A stretch of DNA of 64,000 nt, from assembly GCA_965153455.1 (NCBI GenBank), contig OZ234498.1:18662001-18726000 (forward strand). Direction: 5' to 3'. The translations under genes and the position numbers were made by a program. Below the pieces are notes generated by a model, which saw only the letters and a list, made by a program, of their open reading frames with translations, was not told the DNA's origin and made no database searches. Below are positions 34,037 through 44,503 of the stretch, in pieces. How positions within the stretch are numbered: the first letter of the stretch is position 1; every line of letters begins with the position of its first letter. Source of the DNA: Sphagnum compactum (taxonomy: Eukaryota > Bryophyta > Sphagnopsida > Sphagnales).

Positions 34037-34904
34037 CCATCTTTTCTGAGAAGAAGATGAATTGGGCCAAGGGCAGACAAGGAAAAAAAAGAAGCAGTAC
34101 TTTTGTAGTGCCTTGAATAAGGAAGGACCCATTGCTGATTTATGTATTCTCTTGTAACTCAATCCTTGACCAAATAAATTATAAGTGTGCTTGAACACAA
34201 AATGGGGCATTTAAACTAGGGATGAGGGAGAGAGAAATTTGTGGTCAAAGTTGCACATACAATGAACCTCTCTCTTCACACAAGGCAAGAAATGCAAGTT
34301 TTTTTTAAAAACTGCTTCCAAGCACCTTGTAAAGGCCAACTATTAGACCTTATTCTCCGGATGCCCAATCTCAAGAAAAACAATACAAGGTGCTTGAAAT
34401 GAAACGTAACAAGAGAGTTAGGAATAACCCTAAACGGTTGTGAATTTCTTATGCTCAAATATAGTTGAATTTTTTTATGATTTTTTTTGGTAGAATTACA
34501 TTGAATGGTCGGTCAACTTTGAGTATCGATTTCTCCCTCATCTCAACTTTGTTTTCCATGACATTTTCCCACATCATACAAATATGGATGCTTTTTATCT
34601 ACTTTAGAATTTTTATCATCAATGAAACATGGTGTATATTGGTTCAACTCTCCAAAAGCTTATAATCTTAAAAGACAGCCCAAAACTAAAAGAGAAAAAA
34701 CTTTCAATGGTGACAATTTTCCGGTTATAAAACCCAAACCCTTTTTTTTTTAAATTTCAAAATTAAACTTGATGTCATGTGCAACTCTACCAAGTCAAAT
34801 TCTTAAAATTTCAACATGATATAGGACTTTTGAGTGCATTTGAGGGTTGGATTGGGACTATTTTGGTCAAACGATTATTAAGGGTTAAAAGAGTAGACAT
34901 AACC

Positions 34905-34990
34905 ATCCTCTTTTCGAGGAGGGGTATTTCGTGGATATAAGGTGCCTTCCAAATGCACTAAGAAGTTTCTAGAAGTGTTTTATGGTGTTC
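34905..34990 (+). repeat. Dispersed repeat R2, partial copy 4
   Basis: gtggatataaggtgccttcc, aaatgcactaagaagtttct, then agaagtgtttta matches the 3' portion of R2 copy 1 at 6475-6545. Confidence 0.45.
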
Positions 34991-35135
34991 ATATCATAAA
35001 TTGATGAGGGCACATACCAACCAGTCTGATGCCGCTAAGTCATTGACGAATATATATACTGGTGACATATATCAAGGCTAACCATAAGTTACATGGCTAA
35101 TTTCTAATTTTTTACAATTTTAATACCTTGATTAA

Positions 35136-35755
35136 CTAGGGTAACCTGCCCTATGACCGAACACCACCTATGACCGAACATTTTTTTATTAATATCCTCC
35201 TCATCTCTTCTTCTTCATTTTGAGTGATTTAAAACCTTATGGGAGCGCTAACTAACTTGAGCTCTTGCATTCGTCTTTGAACAGCACAGGCAAAGGAGTA
35301 ATTATAGAAGAGCAAAATGAGAAATAAGTTTTTCCAAGTTATATACAACGTGTTTTTCTTTTCTTTTCTTTTCTTCTCTTCTACCTCTCTTACTTTCAAT
35401 GCTCATAACTTTCTCATTTCTTGTTTAATTTAAGTGATTTAAAGTGCTATAGGATCTACAAATCATCTTTGAAACCATAAAAGCAATAGAGCGACTTTCA
35501 AAGACTTTTTTTGGGTCTTCCGTAATAGTCTTCCAAGTGTGCCGTGGTTTTTTGTTTCCACCATTTGACCCCCCCCCCCCCCCCCCCCCCGGGTCACATC
35601 TGACTCATTTCTTCATCTTTTTCAACGATTCAACTTTCTGTGGGTGCGCAAATAGTACGGCTACAATTCCTCTTTGGGCATGAAATTCAAAGGAGCACTC
35701 TCCAGAAATTTGCAGAGAGAGACTAAGTGTTCGGTGACCGGCCTGATTATCCTAG
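35136..35755 (+). mobile_element. Inverted-repeat element with internal modules, copy A (620 bp)
   Basis: Terminal inverted repeats of 29 bp (35136-35164 and 35727-35755) match at 22 of 29 positions. Both begin CTAGG and end CCGAACAC. The interior is made of diverged modules with the plan cataactttctcattt, then agtgatttaaa, then atcatctttgaa, seen near 35200 and 35390-35490 and more weakly near 35610. A run of 22 C sits at 35569-35590. It has no coding capacity, so it would be a non-autonomous DNA transposon. Copy B at 40236-40966 is its relative in the opposite orientation. Confidence 0.7.
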
Positions 35756-35799
35756 TACATGTTTCAAACTTAGGGTAGATAGGTGGGTGAGCAACAATT

Positions 35800-38460
35800 T
35801 AAGCTCTCACAGATGATGCATTCACTCTCTTGTCACTTGGGCCCTAGAAGTTCAAAGGGTTTTGGTTAGCCCTTCACCTTACACCTCCAAAACATTTAGG
35901 TACCTCCATTTGGGTTTGGAACAAGCGAAATAAACTCTCCCAAAGTAAAATGGGTCCGTTTGATTATAGAATATCATTCAACCATTAACAATTGGGCAAT
36001 ATTTGCTAACAAATCAATTTCTGAACTACTGAGTGTTTGCTCACCCATGGATGTTTGGTGATGTGTTTCTACCCTCCCCTATTTTAACCTAACTCAGTAC
36101 ACATTCATTTGAAGGCTACCTTTATTTAAGAGGCCGAGGAAATGTTTAATGCAAGTGAAAAGAGAGGTAAAAAATTCATACTATAAATTATTGTGGATTA
36201 ATACATTTTGAAGGGCAATGTTCAATTATGAGTGATTTGATAGCATTGTGATCAATAATAATACCCTTCTTTCCTTTTCACTCATACCCTAAACCTACAC
36301 ACTTGGAAGCTCTTTGGATAGTTCTACTATTTTTACATTTATTAGCCCTGCTTTGTAAGGCAGGGATATTGTGTTGAGAATCATTATAGAGTATAGTAGC
36401 TTCAAGGGATTTTGCCCCTTAGAAACTAGGTGAGATGATTCATCTTAATTTGGTTGTAAAAGGATTCATATTCATCTTTTGACATTTTGCTTTCCCCCCC
36501 TCCCCTCCCACACCTCTTCAAATGTGCACCCAGCCCCAAGTGACTTTGTCACCGATCCATAACTCACAAAATTAAATATGAAACTATCTTCACCAAAAAA
36601 TGGTTAAGGCCCACATCCCACACAAAAATTCATATATATAGATATATATTTCAAAATGTGACAATGTGATTGAGAACATTTACCTACACATGTCATGATA
36701 AATCTTTTTTTAGGTCTGAAAGTTTGCACAAATGTGAAAATAAATATGAAAGTGGGATAATTGATCATTGTTTTAATAAAAAAAATCATTAAATTACCAA
36801 AAAAGTGAAAACCATGTTGCAACATTTCCCTATTGATTTTGATTTGGCAAATTTTTTTTATAATGTTTAGATAGGTTCTTAGAAGTTGTCATCATTTAAT
36901 ATGAGATCCCATTTGGGTTCCTTGTAACTAAAGTGATGTTACAAAAGGAGAAAAAATAATCATGACAATTTTTGCTTTACAACAACATGATGAGGTATAT
37001 TTTTTTTAAAATATATTTTTATTTTTCCCCTAACTATGACCAATTTATCATATAATGTTTCATTTTTGACATTAAATTAATGGTAGAGCCACTGTGTATA
37101 ACGCACCTTGTTAATACATGTCAAGCCATACCTATCCTCTAAGCCCTCTTCTTTTCACCTCACATTATCTAGGTAAGTAGGTAAGTACCATAGATAAAGA
37201 GGTATGGAATATAAATGGTTCTTCCTAGGTAGGTAAGTAAGTAGATACATGGAAATCATTCATCGATATTTGTAATAAATTAATATGATTATCAAAATAT
37301 TTTGGGAGAAGAATGGGCAAGTGATAATTGTTTGTATTGTGGATGACCCATTCACCCATGACCCATACACAAGGAAGTGACAATTGCTGAAGATGCTAAT
37401 CATAACATTTGACAATCCATGACAAGCTAAAAGCGTCATTTAGAAATGTTTTAAGAGATGACCTTTGCCTTTTCTTTTTTTCATCACTCATTCCTTGCTA
37501 TAGAGTTTTATTGCAAAAAAGGTGTAAACATATACTAGGGCCATGCCGTGATATCCCATTAATATGAAATTTTAAACTATAATTATAGTTCATATTACAC
37601 GATTTGTAGTGCTCAATAGTTGGCAAAATTGCAACTAAACTAGAAATTGCACAATAATGGAATAATATGAAATAATTAGAAAATTAAATAGACTATATCA
37701 CTTAATTAAATGAAATATCAAATGATTTGCTTCCTTTTTCCTAAGGCCCCCTTACATCATGGTGTGACCATGGCAATACTCAAAGCCCTCGAAACACATC
37801 TGAAGGCCATCTCATGGAACTTCAGAATCACTTATGTGTGGGCCTTGGTTGTGAATGTTAATGTAAAGTGATAAAAGACTTTGTTGAAACACCTTAACAT
37901 GGTAGTATGTTATGACTCATATTAATTAGTTGTGAGAACCTTCAAAGTTTTTTTTTAATGTGATGGGCATCAGAACAACCTGTTGTAAAAGTGCAAAGTT
38001 CTATAAAATAAATTTGTAAAAGGAATTGAAACAATTAATCTTCAAAAGTTTTGGTATAGTTTTTGAGTGTGTAGAATCCATGGTAAAAAGATGATTGTGA
38101 CATAGTAATTATACATAAAAAATAGATTGGTGAACATATATTTATCCAAATAAAACATAGATATTCATAGCATGAAATAAAAATATTATTTGATCTTATA
38201 CCCATTTGTATTTTAGAAGAACACATTCCCATACAATATGGACAAATGGCATTTTGTGATGAATCGTAATTCTTAAGCTCGTGTATTTTGGAAATGTTTG
38301 ATTGGTAAAATTGTGAGGTGGGTAGGAGCATAAACAAAGGCAATGAATTAAATTTGTCAGGAGACTTCATAAGAAAACTATTTTTGAATGTTTAAAAATT
38401 GTATTAAAATTGTGATGAATGTTTAATTATCTTTTAAAATTTGCATTGTCATTTTAAAGG
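35800..38460. other. Gene-free AT-rich stretch
   Basis: No coding sequence recognised. It contains a GTAG/GTAA-rich tract near 37170-37245. Confidence 0.5.
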
Positions 38461-38462
38461 AA

Positions 38463-38530
38463 CAATTTGTGGCATAGTGGTTAGAACTTCCCCCTTTTGA
38501 AATGAAAGTCTAAGGTTTGATTTTTTGAGA
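38463..38530 (+). ncRNA. tRNA-derived SINE-like head
   Basis: TGGCATAGTGG at 38470 fits a pol III A box and GGTTTGATT at 38514 a B box. They are 44 nt apart, exactly the spacing in a tRNA. The B box has lost its CG and no acceptor stem is evident, so this is a relic or SINE head, not a functional tRNA gene. Confidence 0.45.
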
Positions 38531-38539
38531 AAAGATTGA

Positions 38540-40230
38540 AATAATGAAATTCTTCAAATGCCAACTTTCCAATCAGCAAAATTTGTGTAGGTGCTTTAAA
38601 AAATGTTGGAAAATGGATGAAAATGGCTATTTGGAGAATATTGAACATGAGAAATTCAAACATTGGCTGATAGGGGCCCAAGGAATATGAAAATTTTCTT
38701 GAATTTTAATGGAGATGGAAAATTCAGGAAAACAAAATGCCATTGATATCTTTTGTTGCCTTTCATTTGTAACAATCATAGGTCAATGGGATGATATGTA
38801 GGTTGGAAATTTTTAGAAATCTAAAGAAAGTTGAATGCTTTGGATTTTTGGGGCTTTGCCTTCTATCATAAAATTATGATAAATCCCTTGATTGACATGT
38901 GGTCAAAGGGCTTGAAAAAAGAAGGACGATGAATGAAAGTGGACCTCATCAAGATTAGATATTCAAACCTTGGCCTAGTATGTGGATCAACGAAGTTGTA
39001 AACTACGTAAGATAGTGGATGATAAGCATACATGCCATTGATGTTTGGCATTCGATAATATCGAAGATGTGATTGAGAAACATTTCCACCATTCATGACA
39101 AAAAAAACTCATGATTTGAATTCATAACATTTTATTGTACCAAAAGTGTTCTTGCCGTTGTATTAACAACACATTGTTACTTTGAAAAGTGATTTCCAAA
39201 GTCTCAAAACATGATGTATGTTGGTGAAGGTGTTGTCAATAGTCACAACTCGAAGTTAAGTATAATACAAAACAGAAAAGTTAAAATTTGAAATAAAACA
39301 ATTCCAACAGATCATATGAATACATAAAAGATTTGATGTCAACAAATTTTTCAAGGATTAAAATTTAATTCTATCTTCAAATGGCACTTCAAAGGCCAAT
39401 CCTTATGATTCCAACAAATCAAAGGGGCCCCGAAATGCTTGGCAGAAGGTATCAGTGGTAAATTATGCAATAAGGTGGACTATCAAATATTTGTAACCTT
39501 TGAAAGTCATCCTATACTCCTTTGGATACCCAAAAGCATTATGTAAGCATTAAGCTTGGACCAATTTTGAGATCCCTTTAAGCATCATTAACTTGTAAAT
39601 GTACCCATTCTTGATTTTGGAACATATAATATTTGAAAATTTCAAAGGGCTATATAATTCCTAGGAAATGCAACCAAATGAAACATGTTTTCTTATGAGC
39701 TTCGAAAATAACTTTCCAACATTATTGTATCAAGCTCCAAATTTGAACACTTGACCTTCTAAATCACACTTTGAATGCACAAAGACACTTGCAAACATTT
39801 GAAACATTTGATTCTAGTTATGTCAAGTGTCATTTGATTTTTTTAAAAATTCATTAAATATCAAACAAATTAAGGTCCATGAAATAATATAATATTTTTA
39901 TCAACAATTAACCATTGGTATGCACTTAAGTGATGACATGCTTAATTTTAATAATAAGTTGGTTGTTGACCAACAATCTAGACCTCTTTTCTTTGCCATG
40001 TGCAACAACATTGTGTTTGTGTCATCCATTTTAGTACATTTCAACTTGAATACAATTGAAAGGTATCGATATTAAAAGTTGAAAGATATCAAATGCATTT
40101 ATTTGGAAAGCCAAAAGGCATTACAACATAGTCAAAATGAACATAATATGTTGCAAATGATGTCTTTTGTTTGTAGATTGTTTTGAATGCTCACCAAATC
40201 ACCTATAATTTGGTGGACATTCAAAAAATC
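38540..40230. other. Gene-free AT-rich stretch
   Basis: No recognisable gene. A minus-strand frame at 38866-39096 (YHPLSYVVYNFVDPHTRP) has protein-like composition, but I cannot name it. Confidence 0.4.
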
Positions 40231-40235
40231 TGGGT

Positions 40236-40966
40236 GTAGGTTAGACCAGCCAGTGATCGAACACTTAAGAGCTCGGGGCAGGTTGGATCCAAGGAGAGGG
40301 TTCCATTGTATTTAGTGTCCAAACATAACTTGAACCCCTCAAGGAGAGGGTTCCATTGTATTTAGTCTCCAAACAAAACTTGAACCCCTCAAGGAGAGGG
40401 TTCCATTGTATTTAGTCTCCAAACAAAACTTGAACCCCTCAAGGAGAGGGTTACATTGTATTTAGTGTCCAAACAAAACTTGAACCCCTCCTGTTGATAT
40501 ATCTGACACATTAACAATCATTGAAAATGGATTAGAAATGAGAAAGTTATCGCTCCTCCAAGTAAAGGGAGTCAAAAACTAAAAAAACAAACCACTGAAC
40601 AAAGGTTGTCCCAAACATCCAAAAACTTCCTTGTATGTTGCTCTTGTTGCTATTAGAGTTCAAAGATGATTTGTAAAACTTCAATTGTTTAAAATGAATA
40701 AGAAATAAGAAAGTTATGAGGTTGGAAAGTAGGTGGGGTACAAAGAGAAGAAAAAAAAAAGCGTTTTATAAATTGAAAAGCCTCCTTTTTTTCATATTAT
40801 TTCTTCATTAGTCCTTTTCCTTTGCACTTCAAAGATGATGATATCTAGAACTTGATATAAGGATCCCACATGGTTTTAAATCACTCAAAATGAAGCACAT
40901 ATGACAAAGATATAAATCAATGTTTGATCATAGGCAGGCTATTGGTGATGGGCTGGTCTACTCTAC
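40236..40966 (-). mobile_element. Inverted-repeat element with internal modules, copy B (731 bp)
   Basis: The ends carry tagaccagcc facing inward on both sides. The left end continues to gatcgaacac and the right end, reversed, to gcctgcctatgatcaaaca, both alignable with copy A at 35136. Reading the minus strand, the interior repeats copy A's module: ttcattttgagtgatttaaa at about 40880, cataactttcttatttctta at about 40700, and ataactttctcatttct at about 40530, each followed or preceded by catctttgaa. A perfect-length 4x50-bp array lies inside the left end. Non-coding. Confidence 0.7.
40291..40490 (+). repeat. Four tandem 50-bp units
   Basis: Units start at 40291, 40341, 40391 and 40441 with aaggagagggtt and end gaacccctc. 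They differ at only four positions, so amplification is recent compared with the rest of the element. Confidence 0.97.
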
Positions 40967-41590
40967 CACTCATACAAAGGATTTTTTTTGCTGAAAAATG
41001 TGTCAAACTTGCCAAATTTGGAGGAGATTTTATTTGAAATCGTGATATTTAGACAATAGTTTCCAGCCGGTCTCCAAAATATAGCAGGATTCTCAAAAAA
41101 ATAAAATAAAATTTCCTTTCTGACATAATAACCAACTTCAGTTAATAGTCCTTTTGTGGATGATTGATTGCCAGTGTGGGGACATCACAAAATTGAGCAA
41201 AAAAAACAAACTTAGCAACCAACCGAGAGTCTGATAGTCCAAAAATGTCAAATGAGGAAGTGTTCATCGTGATATGCACGGTGTGCTACCCTTAAATGTT
41301 TCAAAGAGTCTAGACAACAATTCTGACTCACAAAAGGAGGAAATGGTTATCATTTTGACATATATGGACAGGAGGAAAAGGTTTGGCATATGGTAGAATT
41401 CGAAGTCTACTTATGTATCAGACCTTTTCGAGACTCTTTCTAAAGTGGCATATACTCATGCCTTCCCAATTCAACCTCTTGGGGTCATATATTCATCATC
41501 CAAGTCAAGCTACTTCAACCTCCTCAGGTCAAATACCTATTCATTATTGTGTTTCCAAGGAAGAAAAAAAAAGTTTTGTGAAGCATTTTC

Positions 41591-41622
41591 TGACCCCTTC
41601 ATTTCACAAAATGAAGGGGTCA
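41591..41622. repeat. Perfect 14-bp hairpin with a 4-nt loop
   Basis: TGACCCCTTCATTT, loop CACA, then the exact complement. It lies about 90 bp before R1 copy 2. No Helitron-type CTRR follows within the usual distance. Confidence 0.9.
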
Positions 41623-41679
41623 TTACCAGGTGTTTTTTTAAGAAAATAATAATTTTGTGATATTAGAGTTATGAGTAAA

Positions 41680-42445
41680 GTCTCCCTGCCTTTGGGCCTG
41701 CTCGACATTTAATGCACAAGGTTCGAGAATAATTATAATAATTGTATAGATAGGAGGAGTGAAAATATATGTTTAAGTGGTGAAGGTGCTCAGGAAAAAG
41801 GAAAGACAGTATGAAACTCAGTTTAATAGCAAAATTGGTGCAGAAACTAGTTTGGGAACTAGTTATTTCAGCTTTGTAAACTTTTCATTCCCAGTTATGC
41901 GTGTGATGCCCAATTATGCCAAAACTGATCATTCTCAGCCTACAATTGTGGGACTTTATGGATATCTCTATTGAAAAATAGGAAAATTTGTCCAAAAATA
42001 TAGCAAAATTAGTCAAGTTTTGGTCCAAAAATATCAAAATTTGTCCTCACATCTTTTCATTTTAAAGAGTTCCTTTGCGGATTACCCTAGTACCTACTAG
42101 GCTGGTTTGGGAGCAAAGGTGCTAGATATATATATATATACAGTCATTTGTGTCTGGCAATAAAAATAAAAATATTTACAATTTGCAATTACACTAAACA
42201 GTGAAACTAGTGTGCTTGAGAGTCCCTTTTGGATTTTTGGCATGGCCAGCAAGTATTTTAAAATAAATTTGGCAACTCCAAAAAATTAATTATTTAGTGT
42301 CTAACCAGCCTAAGGACCATCTACACTGCACATTGGATAACACCCCTTGGAGAGGGTCATTAGTCATTACCAGAAATGAGTCGTTTTTGGCTACGGCCCT
42401 GTGTGGGCCTTTATTCTGGTAATGCCTTCCTTCCCGAGGCATTAG
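41680..42445 (+). repeat. Dispersed repeat R1, copy 2
   Basis: gtaaagtctccctgcctttg, catttaatgcacaaggttcg, gaaaatatatgt, aaactagtttggg and tgtgtgggcctttattctgg appear in the same order as in 17672-18590. The 3' parts are spaced differently, so indels have accumulated. Confidence 0.7.
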
Positions 42446-42449
42446 TCCC

Positions 42450-43530
42450 CTACTCAACTCTAGAGTTATTAGAAGACTCCAGGACTTGCTTGCCTGGGTA
42501 GCCTATGGGTCAAACCTCCTTCCTGAAAAAATATAAAATAAAATAAAAAATAAATTTAGCCAGACACCAAAGTTGGTAGGAGGGTGTCAACCTTCTATAT
42601 TTATGGCTACACTTGGCCACTGAAAGCCAAATATAAAAATCTGACAATTTTTTAATTTTATTATTATTTTTCCACATCTGGTGACTGAAACTGTCTAAAC
42701 TAGTTTAAATAGATTTTTGATAAGGATAATAAGGCTCTTCATTGAGTACACTTTCTTGGGGGCCATTGCCATTGCCTCAACTATGGGGAGCTTACATTCA
42801 CAATGCCATCAATGGATTGCTTCACTCTATACATAATGATCTCAACCATGTGCATAGTGTATTTTCAGGTCATTTTATTATGTAATTTTCTCATTAGTTT
42901 GAAGCAAGAGGTTTTTCTAAAAAAAGAAATAGAAAAAATAACATTGTAAGCTAATTTGGTTAAAAATTTTAAGCCATTGGCATTTTCTTTGGTTAAAAAT
43001 GTGATGATGTAGAGTAGAAGGGGAGAAAAGAGAGATGTGAAATGTAGAACAGAAACCAACACATGTTTTATATCAATTTCCATAGACCCATCCATTCCTT
43101 CAATGCCTTTTTTTTTTTTTTTTTTAAAAGAAAAAAAAGAAGAAAAAGAAGAAGTTTAGCCAAGGAAAAAAATAAATTCAAGTTTTTTATATAAAATATT
43201 TGGTTAGTTTTGTTTTTCAAAAATAGAAAATTTCTAATTTAGACTAGTTAAAAAAAAATTCCACATATTTTTTGGTTAAAAAAACCACAAAAATGGTCCC
43301 CAAAAGAAAAAAAAAAGAAAAAAACACACCGGAAGTATTATCACCGAACCTCCACCAGTAATAATCATTCTTGCCGTGCACTTTGGGGGTGGTCACAGCC
43401 TGGTCTCTTTTGTCCGGCTGGCTGGCTGGCGGGCTGTCTATTTCTGTTGTCGTAAGTTTTGAGTCATTCGGTTTCTTGTTGCGATTGAATGTTGTAAGGA
43501 GGAGATTTGTGTGTCCGAGTGTGGGTTCTC
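42450..43530. other. Intergenic, AT-rich with A/T runs
   Basis: No gene recognised. GC content rises from about 43330 towards the next gene island. Confidence 0.45.
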
Positions 43531-43534
43531 GCAA

Positions 43535-43557
43535 GGGAGGGAGGGAGGGAGGGAGGG
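43535..43557 (+). promoter_or_regulatory. (GGGA)n tract, G-quadruplex-prone
   Basis: Six GGG triplets separated by single A residues, about 0.95 kb upstream of the second myosin-binding coding region. The pattern fits the rule for a stable intramolecular quadruplex. Function is inferred only. Confidence 0.7.
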
Positions 43558-43839
43558 CCACCCGAGAGTGAGTGTTCCGGAACCTCACCTCAGGAGAACC
43601 CATGAGTATGGGAACCTCCAAGCACATAAACGAACTGTCTTCTTTTCATAGGAACGTGGGAACATTTGACAATAGGAGGATCTCCCCTTGGTATTGAAAG
43701 TCCACATATGTAGGTGGCCGAAACTAGACGATGAGTCGCCAAATATAATTTGGCAAGAGAAAATATAATAATTTAAATAGCAAAAGGAAAGACAGAAGAG
43801 CGGTGGCCGCTGGCGATGACACCACTACACTATATTTTA

Positions 43840-44503
43840 ATTAAAATTTGCTTTTTTTGGGGTGCATGGGGGCGGGAAAATAGGTGGCATTTAAGGCGAG
43901 TTCAATAATCATCGACATTAGTACTAATTAAACGTGATTAATTAGCCGTTAAGTATGATGATCAGCAAATTGGGTGTTTTCTAGCGTAAACTGCAATGCA
44001 CCGGCGTTTGTTTGTGTGTGTGTGTGTATGTGTGCGTGCGCGCGCCATCGCCGAGCTTCCTTCTCTGCGACTGTTGTTGAGACTGTCAATGTCCCTTGGC
44101 TTCCACGAAAACAGACAATGAATGCAGATTGTAACCTTCTTGAGAAGAAGAAGCAGAAGACGAAGAAGAAGTTGAGGTTCTTCTTGCGCGATGGTTTCCT
44201 TTTGATGTCGATCGGAATCTTGTTTGTGGGTTTGCGTATTACTCCTTTGTAGCCGTTTCGTGTGTCCTTTCTTTTGTGTGGTGGCGGCGGTACGCAATTC
44301 CACAGGAGGAGCCAAAGAAAACCTCTGTAACAACAAGCTTTTTTCAAGTGCAAAATGGTTTGCAGATATCGATTCTTTGGTTGTTGTTTTGTCTGATTTT
44401 ATGTTTTGTTTCTTTGTTCCTGTTCTTTGTGTGATACTTGTGGGGAAATCCGGAAGAAATAGCAGCGATCGGGAGGAGCAGTAGCAACTGTAGTAGCTTG
44501 GAT
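43840..44503 (+). promoter_or_regulatory. Promoter / 5' leader region of the second myosin-binding gene
   Basis: Contains a (TG)n tract passing into GCGTGCGCGCGCC at 44013-44045, a composition also found upstream of the paralog. Short reading frames lie in the leader. No TATA box is assigned. A Met 22 codons before the chosen start, at 44438, is in frame. Confidence 0.4.

Noticed and set aside
38463-38530. Functional tRNA gene
   Set aside because: The boxes are spaced correctly, but no acceptor or anticodon stem pairs and the B box lacks its CG.
40291-40490. Regular 50-bp array as a CRISPR
   Set aside because: Whole units are repeated with no unique spacers, and the context is a plant nuclear transposon.
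41591-41640. Hairpin as a Helitron 3' end
   Set aside because: No CTRR follows within about 12 nt and no TC start was found.
43244-43627. Minus-strand frame of 127 codons upstream of the second myosin-binding gene
   Set aside because: Low-complexity ends and no recognisable domain; overlaps the GGGA tract and looks like promoter DNA.
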